DNA of 64,000 bases from JAWSUT01 sp033549345 (GCA_033549345.1 JAWSUT010000004.1:1-64000), one strand, 5' to 3'; positions 1 to 8,658 are shown, counted from the stretch's first letter. Notes: generated by a model from the letters alone, not told the origin. A program made the numbers and translations.

Positions 1-50
1 TTTGCTATGCTATTTTTCATCCTTATCGTCTATGAAAAATTTCTTCATTT

Positions 51-425
51 TTAGGCTTGACTTTTATTTGCAGGTTTTGAATTATGAGATTTCATCTGTT
101 CATGACCATTGTACCTCTTTATCCATCCCAGGAGAACACTTCCAGTTGAAACTTGATATTGCTGGCAAATTTGTTCTATAGAACCCTTCCCATCCAGATA
201 GTCAGCAACAGCTTGAATTTTCAACTCATTGGGATAATAGGCATTGTGGGTTGGGTTTTGTAACCCTGCCGCACCTTGGGATTGGTACTTTATTATCCAT
301 CTATAGACAGACCATCGTTTTACCTGTAACGTAGCTGCGATTTGGCTTACAGAACGAATATTGTGTAGATAATCTTCAACAGCTCTCAACTTCTCTTCAA
401 ATGAAACCTTAGGCCTACTTTCCAC
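51..425 (-). CDS. IS3-family transposase OrfA-like helix-turn-helix protein
   Basis: A 124-residue basic protein with two helix-turn-helix units, roughly residues 8-50 and 62-110. The pattern (VSQIAATLQV...SVYRWI and SIEQICQQYQV...LGWIKRY) is typical of the DNA-binding first ORF of IS3/IS150-type elements. It would bind the element ends and work with a DDE catalytic OrfB. The start is GTG at 425, preceded by GGAGGGAGTG. The partner ORF would lie to the left of position 51; an ATG at 20 could begin it, but it runs off the window, so completeness of the element is unknown. The protein is shorter than the ~170 residues usual for IS150-type OrfA, so truncation or a frameshift is possible. Family assignment is fairly sure; activity is not known. 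Confidence 0.75.
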   Translation of the reverse strand: MESRPKVSFEEKLRAVEDYLHNIRSVSQIAATLQVKRWSVYRWIIKYQSQGAAGLQNPTHNAYYPNELKIQAVADYLDGKGSIEQICQQYQVSTGSVLLGWIKRYNGHEQMKSHNSKPANKSQA

Positions 426-434
426 AAAAAAACA

Positions 435-486
435 CTCCCTCCATGTAGACAGTTTTTATTATTTCAACTGTCTACCATAGAGGGAG
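435..486. repeat. Imperfect inverted repeat at the IS end
   Basis: Two arms, 435-454 and 466-486, are near-perfect inverted copies of one another: CTCCCTCCATGTAGACAGTT against AACTGTCTACCATAGAGGGA. They sit just upstream of the transposase start and contain its ribosome-binding site. This probably marks the element terminus or a hairpin that limits transposase expression. The exact end and target duplication cannot be fixed without the other end. Confidence 0.55.
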
Positions 487-520
487 CATATCACAATGAG
501 TAGATTTCAAGACTTCTTAT

Positions 521-673
521 ATGACTATGGCATTGTTAGCGAAGCGGACTGAGGAAGGCGCCGATTATTTTCAAACCGGTCTCGCACATACGTTAGGTGG
601 GGAAGAATCAATTAAGTTTTGGTGCATAGATGATGGTGATTATGTGACATTCCTTTTGCCCGAAGAATACTAA
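521..673 (+). CDS. Possible 50-residue protein or gene remnant
   Basis: An open frame of 50 codons starting at ATG 521 (a second ATG is at 527) and ending at TAA 671-673. The C-terminal half (…FWCIDDGDYVTFLLPEEY) has protein-like composition, but no convincing ribosome-binding site precedes either ATG. It lies between an IS end and a recombinase gene, so it may be the surviving 3' end of a gene whose 5' part was displaced by the IS. I do not recognise the family. Confidence 0.3.
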   Translation: MTMALLAKRTEEGADYFQTGLAHTLGGEESIKFWCIDDGDYVTFLLPEEY

Positions 674-677
674 CCCC

Positions 678-709
678 GAGGGGAGCCAACCGGCTCCTCT
701 CTTTATTTT
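678..709 (+). terminator. Rho-independent terminator
   Basis: A 10-bp stem, GAGGGGAGCC / GGCTCCTCTC with an AACC loop, is followed by TTTATTTT. It ends the short frame at 521-673 just before the ribosome-binding site of the recombinase. Confidence 0.75.
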
Positions 710-722
710 AAGGAGGACTACT

Positions 723-2315
723 ATGAGTGGAACCCGTGTTGTTGCCTATGCGCGTGTATCAAGTAAAGAACAAGCCGACAAGGAATTAAGTATTCCTGCG
801 CAGCTGAAAGCCATCCGGAAATATTGCCAAGACAAAGACTGGAACCTGGTTGGTGAATATATTGACGAAGGCAAATCTGCCAAAACAACTGACCGGCCAG
901 CCTTTCAGAAGATGATCGTGCTGGCAAAAAAGCCTAACCGTCACTTTGATTCAATTATCGTCCATAAGTTTGATCGCTTTAGTAGAAGCCGTGAGTACCA
1001 TGTGATCTTTAAAGCACTACTAAAGAAGCTTGGGGTATCTGTTTATTCCATTACGGAACAGACCGACCCTGAAACCCCACACGGTTTTTTACTGGAAGGT
1101 ATGTTGGAAGTGATCAGTGAGTTCTACAATATGAACCTTTCTGCAGAAACAAGAAAAGGCATGGTAGAAAATGCCAGGCGAGGCTATCATAATGGGGGGT
1201 CTCCGCCTTATGGTTATCGAATAGGGAAAGTTAAAGACAATCGGGGTAATGAAAAATCCGTCTGGGTATTGGGACCCGATGAAGAGGTCAATACCGTCAG
1301 ACGGATTTTCGATTTGTATGTAAACCGGAACAAGGGCTATAAGGCACTTGTGAGTATTTTGAATGAAGAACAAAACCCAAGTCCGAAAGGCGGGTTGTGG
1401 AGCTGGACTACTGTCTGGCATATCCTTCACAATGACGCCTATATTGGTCGGAAAGTTTGGAACAAGTACGACTATGGTGCCGGTAAGAAGATGAAACCAG
1501 AAGTAGAATGGATTGTGTCTGCCGAAGCACACCCTCCGATTGTGGACAGAGAGACATTTAATGCTGTAGTAGTTAAAAGTGAAGAACGTAATCCTACCGG
1601 CTCCGCTTTCAAGTCCACTGGTCCTTCCCTTTATATCCTTCGTGGCTTAATAAAGTGTCCTATGTGCAATGTAAATATGGTTACTGGTTCAAACAACCGT
1701 AATAGTAGGGGGAGAAATCGTTATTACCATTGTGGCACCTATCATCGGAAAGGAATAAAAGCCTGCAAGAGAAATGGCGTTACTAAAGAAAAAATTGAAG
1801 TAGCAAGCCTAAATGGATTAATACGAGAATTCTCATTACTGACTTTTCCAGGAAGCTTGGAGGATGAGATTCGTAGACACATTGAGTATCAAAACCGTGA
1901 AATAACATTTCAGCTAGCAAGGATAGAAGATGACTTGAAGCATCTCCATAAAAGAATGGAAATGGCTAAAATGGAAAAAGGATCTGAGCGTGACTATGCT
2001 TTACACTATGTTAGCGAAATGGAAGAAGAAGTGAAAGAGCTTGAAAAGAAAAAGAAGCAAATATCTACCACACAAGTAGAGCCTACATTATCAGCAGAGC
2101 AGCTGAAAATAATTCGGGATAGACTAAAAGCATTTATTTCGCAAGTAAAAGTCGCACAACCGCATGAGCAGAATCAGCTTTTGAAAGAATATATTATCTC
2201 CATTATGGCAGATCAATTCTCCGGAAACTATAAACTCAACTACAAAATTCCACTTCATGGACAGGATAGCAACATAAATGTCCTAGAAAAGACTATTTAT
2301 TTCACCCTAGATTAA
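723..2315 (+). CDS. Large serine site-specific recombinase
   Basis: A 530-residue large serine recombinase. The N-terminal resolvase domain (about residues 5-150) carries YARVSS, with the likely nucleophile Ser13 and Arg11, and the conserved FDRFSRS segment near residue 85. A recombinase domain (about 155-270) follows, then a zinc ribbon with Cys pairs (CPMC near 315 and the YHC…ACK region to about 350), then a coiled-coil segment (about 375-455) typical of serine integrases. Length is normal for the family. The start is ATG 723 behind AAGGAGGAC. It probably integrates or excises the element whose edge is at the adjacent tmRNA gene. Phage integrase and transposon recombinase (TnpX-like) roles cannot be told apart here. 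Confidence 0.9.
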   Translation: MSGTRVVAYARVSSKEQADKELSIPAQLKAIRKYCQDKDWNLVGEYIDEGKSAKTTDRPAFQKMIVLAKKPNRHFDSIIVHKFDRFSRSREYHVIFKALLKKLGVSVYSITEQTDPETPHGFLLEGMLEVISEFYNMNLSAETRKGMVENARRGYHNGGSPPYGYRIGKVKDNRGNEKSVWVLGPDEEVNTVRRIFDLYVNRNKGYKALVSILNEEQNPSPKGGLWSWTTVWHILHNDAYIGRKVWNKYDYGAGKKMKPEVEWIVSAEAHPPIVDRETFNAVVVKSEERNPTGSAFKSTGPSLYILRGLIKCPMCNVNMVTGSNNRNSRGRNRYYHCGTYHRKGIKACKRNGVTKEKIEVASLNGLIREFSLLTFPGSLEDEIRRHIEYQNREITFQLARIEDDLKHLHKRMEMAKMEKGSERDYALHYVSEMEEEVKELEKKKKQISTTQVEPTLSAEQLKIIRDRLKAFISQVKVAQPHEQNQLLKEYIISIMADQFSGNYKLNYKIPLHGQDSNINVLEKTIYFTLD

Positions 2316-2361
2316 CAGTATCACTGAACAACCCGTGTATTGTATGTACTATAGTTTGCGG

Positions 2362-2424
2362 GGTTCGACGTTAGATGGTTTATAAAGTGAATAAACATAG
2401 AAATCAGATAACCCACGTCGAACC
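2362..2424. repeat. 10-bp perfect inverted repeat, candidate recombination site
   Basis: GGTTCGACGT (2362-2371) and ACGTCGAACC (2415-2424) form a perfect inverted repeat around 43 bp, directly downstream of the serine recombinase and upstream of the tmRNA 3' end. The arms share GGTTCGAC with the T-arm of the tmRNA. Location and symmetry fit an attachment-site region, but no second copy is available for comparison. Confidence 0.4.
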
Positions 2425-2437
2425 TCACACCCCTATA

Positions 2438-2469
2438 AAAACAAAAAAGCCCAGGTTTTTACCTAGGCT
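2438..2469 (-). terminator. tmRNA terminator
   Basis: On the minus strand, AGCCTAGGT and ACCTGGGCT form a stem with one mismatch, followed by TTTTTTG. It lies 13 bp beyond the mature 3' end of tmRNA. Confidence 0.8.
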
Positions 2470-2481
2470 GTGCCACCATTT

Positions 2482-2836
2482 TGGTGGAGGCGAGGGGAGT
2501 CGAACCCCTGTCCGAAGGCAAACCAGCAAAAGCTTCTACGAGTGTAGTCCCAGATTTAGTTTCACGCAGCGGGCTCCCTGAGACAGGATACCGTTACGCT
2601 AGTACAGTTGTGATTCCCTTCTCCTTTGGCTGTACAAACCGTGGAGTCGGTAGCCTGAATAGTCGATGCCCGGACTGGTTCCTACAGGCTCGGATCCAGC
2701 GGACACGCTGCTTTAATTAAGCAGCGAGAGCGTAATTATCGTTGGCAGTTAAGCCTTTTCCACGTTGTTTACCGGGTCATGGGCCCGGACTCGCGACTCT
2801 CACCCATCCAACCCCCGTCGAATCCAAAACGCCCCC
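2482..2836 (-). ncRNA. ssrA: Transfer-messenger RNA
   Basis: About 355 nt. The 5' end (from 2836) reads GGGGGCGTTTTGGATTCGAC, and the 3' end has the T-arm GGGGTTCGACTCCCC and terminal CCA (2484-2482). The first seven bases pair with the bases before ACCA, giving the alanine-type acceptor stem. The tag frame runs from the GCC resume codon at 2746 to TAA at 2719-2717 and encodes ANDNYALAA. It rescues stalled ribosomes together with SmpB, whose gene lies immediately upstream. Open frames on the plus strand across this region are not genes. Confidence 0.97.
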
Positions 2837-2839
2837 TGG

Positions 2840-3298
2840 TTAAAGTTGTTGCTTATCCTTGAAGGCTCTCTCGACTTCGCGTTTGGCTTCTTTGGCCGCT
2901 AAAGCATCACGTTTGTCGTACTGCTTTTTACCGCGGGCCAGGGCGATTTCAATCTTGATAAATCCTTTTTTGGCGTAAAGCTGTAACGGAATAAGAGTGT
3001 ATCCTTTTTCCCGGGTTAAGCCGATCAGGCGGCTAATTTCCCGACGGTGCATCAGCAACTTCCGTTTGCGGAGAGGTTCGTGGTTGAAGCGGTTTCCCTG
3101 CTCATACGGACTGATATGCATGTTGAGAACAAACATTTCGCCGTTCTCAATACGGGCGTAACTGTCCTTCAGATTTACCTTGCCGGAACGGATAGATTTT
3201 ACTTCTGTACCGGTCAGGACCATACCCGCCTCATACTTTTCGTCGATATGATAGTCGTGGAACGCTTTGCGGTTTTTGGCAAAAACCTTATTATCCAT
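2840..3298 (-). CDS. smpB: SsrA-binding protein SmpB
   Basis: A 152-residue tmRNA-binding protein needed for trans-translation. It shows the family features: an N-terminal KNRKAFHDYHI segment, the GTEVKSIRSGKVNLKDSY core and the basic C-terminal tail (KKQYDKR…) that enters the ribosomal decoding site. An in-frame extension up to 3367 exists, but ATG 3298 has AGAGG seven bases upstream and matches the usual start. It is followed after a few bases by ssrA on the same strand. It has its own promoter at 3379-3407 and a leader of about 75 nt, so it need not depend on rnr transcription. Confidence 0.96.
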   Translation of the reverse strand: MDNKVFAKNRKAFHDYHIDEKYEAGMVLTGTEVKSIRSGKVNLKDSYARIENGEMFVLNMHISPYEQGNRFNHEPLRKRKLLMHRREISRLIGLTREKGYTLIPLQLYAKKGFIKIEIALARGKKQYDKRDALAAKEAKREVERAFKDKQQL

Positions 3299-3321
3299 AG
3301 AAAACCTCTTCCGATAAATAA

Positions 3322-3346
3322 CCCTATTTGCCAAAGACAAATAGGG
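3322..3346 (-). other. Hairpin in the smpB leader
   Basis: CCCTATTTG and CAAATAGGG form a perfect 9-bp stem with a 7-nt loop, followed on the minus strand by TTATTTATC. It lies between the smpB promoter and start codon. It could be a weak terminator or a leader stabiliser. Confidence 0.5.
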
Positions 3347-3378
3347 CCTGACGACAAGTTGTTTCACACCGTAGTGAT

Positions 3379-3407
3379 ATTATACCATTTGTCGGATTTT
3401 TCGTCAA
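3379..3407 (-). promoter_or_regulatory. Sigma-A promoter of smpB
   Basis: TTGACG (3407-3402) and TATAAT (3384-3379) are separated by 17 bp on the minus strand. This is close to the full vegetative consensus and points at smpB-ssrA. Confidence 0.85.
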
Positions 3408-3419
3408 CTCTGCTGTAAG

Positions 3420-3471
3420 TAGGTTGTGTAGGTGGTAACAGGTGGTAAAACCGTGTTAGGTGAAGTTAGGT
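3420..3471. repeat. Phased YAGGT repeats upstream of the smpB promoter
   Basis: TAGGT occurs at 3420, 3429, 3457 and 3467, with CAGGT at 3439. The spacings of 9, 10, 18 and 10 bp are about one or two helical turns. They lie just upstream of the -35 of the smpB promoter and downstream of rnr. They could be protein-binding half-sites or curved UP-region DNA. Confidence 0.4.
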
Positions 3472-3496
3472 TAAATAAGAGTAAACCTACCTCTGG

Positions 3497-5632
3497 TTAG
3501 TCGTTTTGGGTGTCGGTGAGGACGAAGTCGATTTGTCGGTCTTCTTTGCTGGCGCGTTTGAGGATAACGCGGACAGGTTTGCCGATGCGATAGGTTTTGC
3601 CGGTCCGGTCACCGATGAGGGCCAGTTTGTCTTCATGATAATGATAGTAGTCATCATCCATGGATGAGACGTGAATCAGGCCCTCGACAAGATTGTCTAA
3701 TTCGGCAAAGAGGCCAAAGGAGGTTACGCCTGAGATGATGGCATCGTACTCCTCTCCTTCTTTGCCTTCCATGAACTCTACTTTTTTCATATCGACGCTT
3801 TCCCGTTCGGCTTCCATGGCTATCCGTTCGCGGAGGGATGCACGTTCTGCTGCGTCATAGTTATTTTTTTCGATCTTGGTCAAACGCTTTTGCCCGGGAA
3901 TGCCCCTGAGGTATTCACGCATCAGGCGGTGAATAACCAGGTCGGGGTAACGGCGGATGGGTGATGTAAAGTGGGAGTAGAATTCGGCCGCGAGACCGTA
4001 GTGTGGTGAGTTTTCAGCGGAGTAGCGTGCTTGCTTCATGGTTCGCAGCAGAAGGGTGTTGACAACACGCTCCTCGGGTTTGCCTTCCACTTCATCCAAA
4101 AGATCCTGCAGAGCACGTGAGTGCACTTTGTCTGGAGAACCTTTGAGAGAAAAGCCCAGATTATGGACAAAACCACGGAAATGATGAATCTTTTCCTCGT
4201 TTGGCTTTTCATGGACTCTGTAGACAAAGGGCAGGTTCATGCGTTGAAAATGCTCGGCCACCGTTTCATTACAGATGAGCATAAATTCTTCAATGATAAT
4301 TTCAGCGATGGTACGGGGCCGCCTTTCTATAGCCACCGGTTTGCCGTCATCATCCAGTTTAACTTTCACTTCCGGGACGGCAAAATCCAGAGCGCCCCGG
4401 TTAAAGCGTTTTTTACGCAGAATAAGGGCCAGTTTCTGCATATTTTCAAACATCGGCACCAGGGGTTCGTAGCGTTTGCGTAGTTCCGGATCATTGTCTT
4501 CCAGGATGGCGCGCACACTGTCATACGTCATCCTCTCCTGTGTACGGATAACACTGGGTCCAAAATCGTGGGAGAGAACGCCACCGTTATTGTCAATCTC
4601 CATAATGACGCTCATGCCAAGTTTATCCACATGGGGATTTAAGCTGCACATGTCGTTGGATAGTTCGGGCGGAAGCATGGGAATGACGCGGTCCACCAAA
4701 TAAACACTGGTGCCCCGGTAGAGTGCTTCTTTGTCCAGGGCGGTACCTTCCTTGACATAATGGCTTACATCCGCGATGTGGACACCAAGTTCCCAGTTGC
4801 CTGCTTCATTGCGGTGCAGGGATACCGCATCATCCAGGTCCTTGGCATCGGCGCCGTCGATGGTCACCATTGGCAGTTCTCGCAGATCCCGCCGGCCCTC
4901 CAGGTCATCTGCGGAGAGTTCCCGCTCAAAGGCCTGTACTTCTTTGATAACGGTAGGCGGGAATTCCTCGGGCAGCTCATATTTCTTAATAATTGAGAGT
5001 GTGTCGACGCCTTTTTCTCCCGGAAAACCCAGCACATCAGCCACGACGCCTTCAGGATTTCTTCTCTTCTCGGGCCAGCGCGTGATTTCAACCTGGACCT
5101 TCATACCGTTTTTCAGTTTCTTGGCTTCCCCTTTGGGGATAAAAATATCCTGAGAAATCCGCTGGTCGTCAGGAACAACAAAACCGTATTGTCTTCCGGA
5201 CTCGTAGCGGCCCACAATCATTTTTGAGCGGCGTTTAAGTATCCTGATTATTTCGCCCTCATTGTTTTTACCATTGCCGCCTCTGACCATTCGGGCCACG
5301 ACGTGGTCGCCGTGCATGGCACCGTTCATCTGGCTGGCGGGTACAAATACATCAGCTTTGAAAACAGCGGGGTTATCGGGAATTATAAAGCCAAAACCGG
5401 ATTGGTTGCCCTGAAGCTTACCAACAATAAGATTCATTTTTTCCGGTACACCGTAACGGCCGTAGCGGGTTTTAATAACCTTACCTTCCTGCTCCATTTC
5501 TTCCAAAAGCTTGTGGAAGCGTTTAATATCCCGCTTGTCATCCACAGTGAGTTCTTGCGTGAGCTCTTCCACTTTTAGGGGCTTATAGGCGCCTTCACGC
5601 ATATAATTTAATACTTTTTCTTCGAAACTCAT
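3497..5632 (-). CDS. rnr: Ribonuclease R
   Basis: A 711-residue 3'-5' exoribonuclease of the RNase II/R family that degrades structured RNA and works with SmpB-tmRNA in clearing defective mRNA. In order: an N-terminal winged-helix region (about 1-60), two cold-shock domains (about 65-225), the RNB catalytic domain with the Asp-rich motif DGADAKDLDDAV near residue 265, and a C-terminal S1 domain (about 620-705). ATG 5632 was chosen because AGAGGA lies just upstream; the frame is open to 5704 but lacks a good site. The rnr-smpB-ssrA order is common in Firmicutes. The C-terminal Lys-rich tail seen in some RNase R proteins is absent. Confidence 0.95.
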   Translation of the reverse strand: MSFEEKVLNYMREGAYKPLKVEELTQELTVDDKRDIKRFHKLLEEMEQEGKVIKTRYGRYGVPEKMNLIVGKLQGNQSGFGFIIPDNPAVFKADVFVPASQMNGAMHGDHVVARMVRGGNGKNNEGEIIRILKRRSKMIVGRYESGRQYGFVVPDDQRISQDIFIPKGEAKKLKNGMKVQVEITRWPEKRRNPEGVVADVLGFPGEKGVDTLSIIKKYELPEEFPPTVIKEVQAFERELSADDLEGRRDLRELPMVTIDGADAKDLDDAVSLHRNEAGNWELGVHIADVSHYVKEGTALDKEALYRGTSVYLVDRVIPMLPPELSNDMCSLNPHVDKLGMSVIMEIDNNGGVLSHDFGPSVIRTQERMTYDSVRAILEDNDPELRKRYEPLVPMFENMQKLALILRKKRFNRGALDFAVPEVKVKLDDDGKPVAIERRPRTIAEIIIEEFMLICNETVAEHFQRMNLPFVYRVHEKPNEEKIHHFRGFVHNLGFSLKGSPDKVHSRALQDLLDEVEGKPEERVVNTLLLRTMKQARYSAENSPHYGLAAEFYSHFTSPIRRYPDLVIHRLMREYLRGIPGQKRLTKIEKNNYDAAERASLRERIAMEAERESVDMKKVEFMEGKEGEEYDAIISGVTSFGLFAELDNLVEGLIHVSSMDDDYYHYHEDKLALIGDRTGKTYRIGKPVRVILKRASKEDRQIDFVLTDTQND

Positions 5633-5790
5633 ATTCTTCCTCTTTTCTTTCTGTATCTCATGACTGGGTTCAGTCATGTGTATAATTAAGTTTTTGTATT
5701 TCATACATTTTTTAGTCAGAGTGCTGTTCTCTTTATGACTACATCATATATGCTATTATTGCCAAAATCCTGATTTTCATTTGACGTTGA

Positions 5791-6495
5791 TTATTCGGCC
5801 GGTTTTTTGCATACATATGTGGCCAGGTAGCCGTCTGGGTATTCGGCCCGTTCTATTATAAAGCCTGCGCGTGCCAGAATCTCCTCCATAACCGGGGCTG
5901 TTGTGGAGAATTCTTCACGAATATGGGTTTCTACTTCGATGGCAATCTGCGGATCAACTCTGCAGGTTTCTTCTATCCAGTTACTGAAAAACTGGATATG
6001 CTCAGCCGGATTGAAGGAGTAAACTGTATCCTTCAGAAAAAACTGGCCGCCGGGTTTGAGGACGGAGAACACTCGTGACAGAGCCACTTCTTTCCAGAAA
6101 TCGGGCAGATGGTGCAGCGTCAGCTGTGATACGACGGCATCAAGCGGCGGGCCTGTATGGTTGTAAGTGAGAAAACCGGCGTTGAAGAATCTGATATTTT
6201 GCAAATCCTTGCAGTCGGCCTTGATTCTGGCGTAGGCCAGCATCGCGGGAGATACATCGACGGCATAAAACGCTTTACAGTGATGGGAGGCCCTAAGAGC
6301 AAACTCACCGGTGGCGGCACCGAATTCCAGTACGTTTTCCTCTCCGGAAAGTGCCAGGCTGTCAATAATCTCATTGCACTCACCCTCGATATCGCGGATT
6401 TTTTTCATTTTTTCATCATATTCCTGTACTTTGTTCAGGTCGGTATAATCGGTCCCCCGGGAGACCATTTCGTTGTAATACCATGTGGGTTTCAT
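5791..6495 (-). CDS. Class I SAM-dependent methyltransferase
   Basis: A 234-residue methyltransferase of the Rossmann-like class I type. Motif I, VLEFGAATG, is at residues 55-63, with an acidic residue at Asp80 (FYAVDVSP) for the SAM ribose. A LTLHHLP segment and LKPGGQFFLKD (post-motif) follow. This pattern is that of UbiE/SmtA-like small-molecule methyltransferases. The substrate is unknown. It is transcribed alone between hppA (with terminator) and rnr. The start is ATG 6495 behind GGAGGAC. Confidence 0.8.
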   Translation of the reverse strand: MKPTWYYNEMVSRGTDYTDLNKVQEYDEKMKKIRDIEGECNEIIDSLALSGEENVLEFGAATGEFALRASHHCKAFYAVDVSPAMLAYARIKADCKDLQNIRFFNAGFLTYNHTGPPLDAVVSQLTLHHLPDFWKEVALSRVFSVLKPGGQFFLKDTVYSFNPAEHIQFFSNWIEETCRVDPQIAIEVETHIREEFSTTAPVMEEILARAGFIIERAEYPDGYLATYVCKKPAE

Positions 6496-6552
6496 TCTGT
6501 CCTCCGGTTATTCTACAGGATAGCGTCATTCTCTATTGTATAAAATTTCCGT

Positions 6553-6588
6553 AAAAAAAGCAAAGAGCGGCAATTTGCGCCGCTCTTT
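6553..6588 (-). terminator. hppA terminator
   Basis: AAAGAGCGGC and GCCGCTCTTT form a perfect 10-bp stem, followed on the minus strand by GCTTTTTTT. It ends the secG-hppA transcript. Confidence 0.85.
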
Positions 6589-6606
6589 GGGAATCTTCTT
6601 TTTAAC

Positions 6607-8604
6607 TTAGAAGAGTCTTTCAATCAGGGGAACAAGTGTAAGGAAAATGGGAGCAAAAACAAGAGCCACAATACTCATCAGCTTGATGAGAATGTTCAGG
6701 GACGGGCCGGCAGTGTCTTTGAAGGGATCACCTACGGTGTCGCCAACAACGGCAGCTTTATGAGGCTCGGAGCCCTTACCACCAAATGCGCCGCCTTCAA
6801 TGTACTTTTTAGCATTGTCCCAGGCGCCACCGGCATTGGCCATGAAGATGGCCAAGAGAACCCCGGAGGCCAAAGCACCGGCCAGCAGGCCGCCCAGAGC
6901 TTCTTTACCGAGAACGAAACCGGTCAGCAGAGGCACGATGACCGCCAACAGTCCGGGAAGGACCATCTGCTTCAGTGCAGCAGCGGTGGAAATATCCACG
7001 CAGCGGGCGTAGTTGGGCTTAGCTGTGCCTTCCATAATACCGGGAATTTCCCTGAACTGGGTCCGTACTTCTTCAATCATTTCGAATGCTGCACGGCCAA
7101 CCGCTTCCATGGTGAGAGCGGAGAAGAAAAATGGCAGCATGGCGCCGATCAGGAGGCCGGCGATGACAGTGGCATCGGTGATGTTAATGGTTTCCACACC
7201 GGCAGCTTGGGTATAGGCGGAGAAGAGGGCCAGTGCAGTGAGCGCAGCGGAACCGATGGCAAAACCTTTACCGATAGCAGCGGTGGTGTTACCCATTGCA
7301 TCAAGTTCATCAGTGATTTTACGGACAGACTTGTCCAGTTCAGCCATTTCAGCAATACCGCCGGCATTGTCGGCGATAGGGCCGTATGCATCAACTGCAA
7401 TGGTCATGCCGGCGGTGGCCAGCATACCAACAGCCGAGATGGCAATACCGTAAAGACCGGCTGTTGCATTGGCAATTAGGATAGCCAGAGCAATAACCAG
7501 AAGCGGCAGGAGTGTGGAGCGCATGCCCACAGCGAGGCCGGAAATAATGTTTGTGGCCGGACCTGTCTGGGAAGCGTCGGCAATACCCTTAACAGGCCCA
7601 TAATGATCAGAAGTGTAGTATTCAGTAATACGTCCGATCAGGATCCCGGCGATCAAACCGGCGATAACCGCATAGAACGGGCCAATGCCGTCAAAGGCGA
7701 CTCTATTTGCATTGATAATGAAGTACGCAGCAATAATCACCAGCACACCGCTGACCAGTGTACCGCGTTCCAGGGCTGCGGAAAGCCTTACGCCTTCCTT
7801 GGCCTTAACAAAGAACGTACCGATGATGGCTGCCAGAATACCGGTTGCAGAAACCAGCATAGGGACGACAACACCCGGCATACCAAAACTGAGGATACCA
7901 ATCGTTAATGCAGCAATAATGGAACCTACATAAGATTCAAAGAGGTCGGCACCCATGCCGGCTACGTCACCCACGTTATCACCCACGTTATCCGCGATAA
8001 CAGCAGGGTTGCGTGGGTCATCTTCCGGGATACCGGCTTCAACTTTACCCACCAGGTCGGCGCCCACGTCGGCAGCCTTGGTGTAGATACCGCCACCTAC
8101 ACGGGCAAACAGTGCGATGGAGCTGGCACCAAGGGCGTAACCGTTAACAACTGCCGGGTCCTGGAAGATTATGTAGAGCACACCCAGACCGAAAAGGCCA
8201 AGGCCTACAACGGAAAGACCCATAACGGCACCGCCTGAAAAAGCGACTGTCAAAGCTTCATTTGTGCCTTTTTGTGCGGCGTTTGTGGTGCGGACATTTG
8301 CTTTGGTGGCAATGTTCATACCGATGAAACCTGCCAGACCGGAAGCAAAGGAACCTACCACATAGCTGATTGCTGTGGCAAAGTCAATTGCGAATCCAAT
8401 AACGAAGAAGAGAATGATTACAAAGATGAAAAGTGAGCGGTACTCACGACTGAGGAAAGCCATTGCCCCTTCATGGATAGCATGGGAAATTTCCTGCATC
8501 CGTTCATTACCGGGGTCCGCCGAATTGACCCTTTGGGTCAGATAGAAGGCGAACAGCAGGCCTACGATACCTGCAACAGGAGCCCAGATCAATAGATTGT
8601 CCAT
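6607..8604 (-). CDS. hppA: Membrane-bound ion-translocating pyrophosphatase
   Basis: A 665-residue integral membrane protein with about 16 hydrophobic segments. It hydrolyses pyrophosphate and pumps H+ or Na+ across the membrane. The substrate-binding motif DVGADLVGKVE and the following DNVGDNVGDVAGMGADLFE segment are intact, as is the C-terminal DTVGDPFKDTAGPSLN motif. The family K+-dependence marker reads GNTTAAIGKG, with Ala rather than Lys at the key site, so this should be a K+-dependent enzyme. Many K+-dependent members pump Na+, but the transported ion is inference. It lies downstream of secG, probably in the same transcript. Confidence 0.95.
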   Translation of the reverse strand: MDNLLIWAPVAGIVGLLFAFYLTQRVNSADPGNERMQEISHAIHEGAMAFLSREYRSLFIFVIILFFVIGFAIDFATAISYVVGSFASGLAGFIGMNIATKANVRTTNAAQKGTNEALTVAFSGGAVMGLSVVGLGLFGLGVLYIIFQDPAVVNGYALGASSIALFARVGGGIYTKAADVGADLVGKVEAGIPEDDPRNPAVIADNVGDNVGDVAGMGADLFESYVGSIIAALTIGILSFGMPGVVVPMLVSATGILAAIIGTFFVKAKEGVRLSAALERGTLVSGVLVIIAAYFIINANRVAFDGIGPFYAVIAGLIAGILIGRITEYYTSDHYGPVKGIADASQTGPATNIISGLAVGMRSTLLPLLVIALAILIANATAGLYGIAISAVGMLATAGMTIAVDAYGPIADNAGGIAEMAELDKSVRKITDELDAMGNTTAAIGKGFAIGSAALTALALFSAYTQAAGVETINITDATVIAGLLIGAMLPFFFSALTMEAVGRAAFEMIEEVRTQFREIPGIMEGTAKPNYARCVDISTAAALKQMVLPGLLAVIVPLLTGFVLGKEALGGLLAGALASGVLLAIFMANAGGAWDNAKKYIEGGAFGGKGSEPHKAAVVGDTVGDPFKDTAGPSLNILIKLMSIVALVFAPIFLTLVPLIERLF

Positions 8605-8658
8605 ACTTGTTTTACTCCTCCTTCTTTTGATAATCTATGTCTTATCCCGGCAGCCGGG

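Noticed and set aside
2375..2720. Open frames on the plus strand across the ssrA region
   Set aside because: They lie over the tmRNA gene and its terminator, have no ribosome-binding site, and read the T-arm and tag region antisense.
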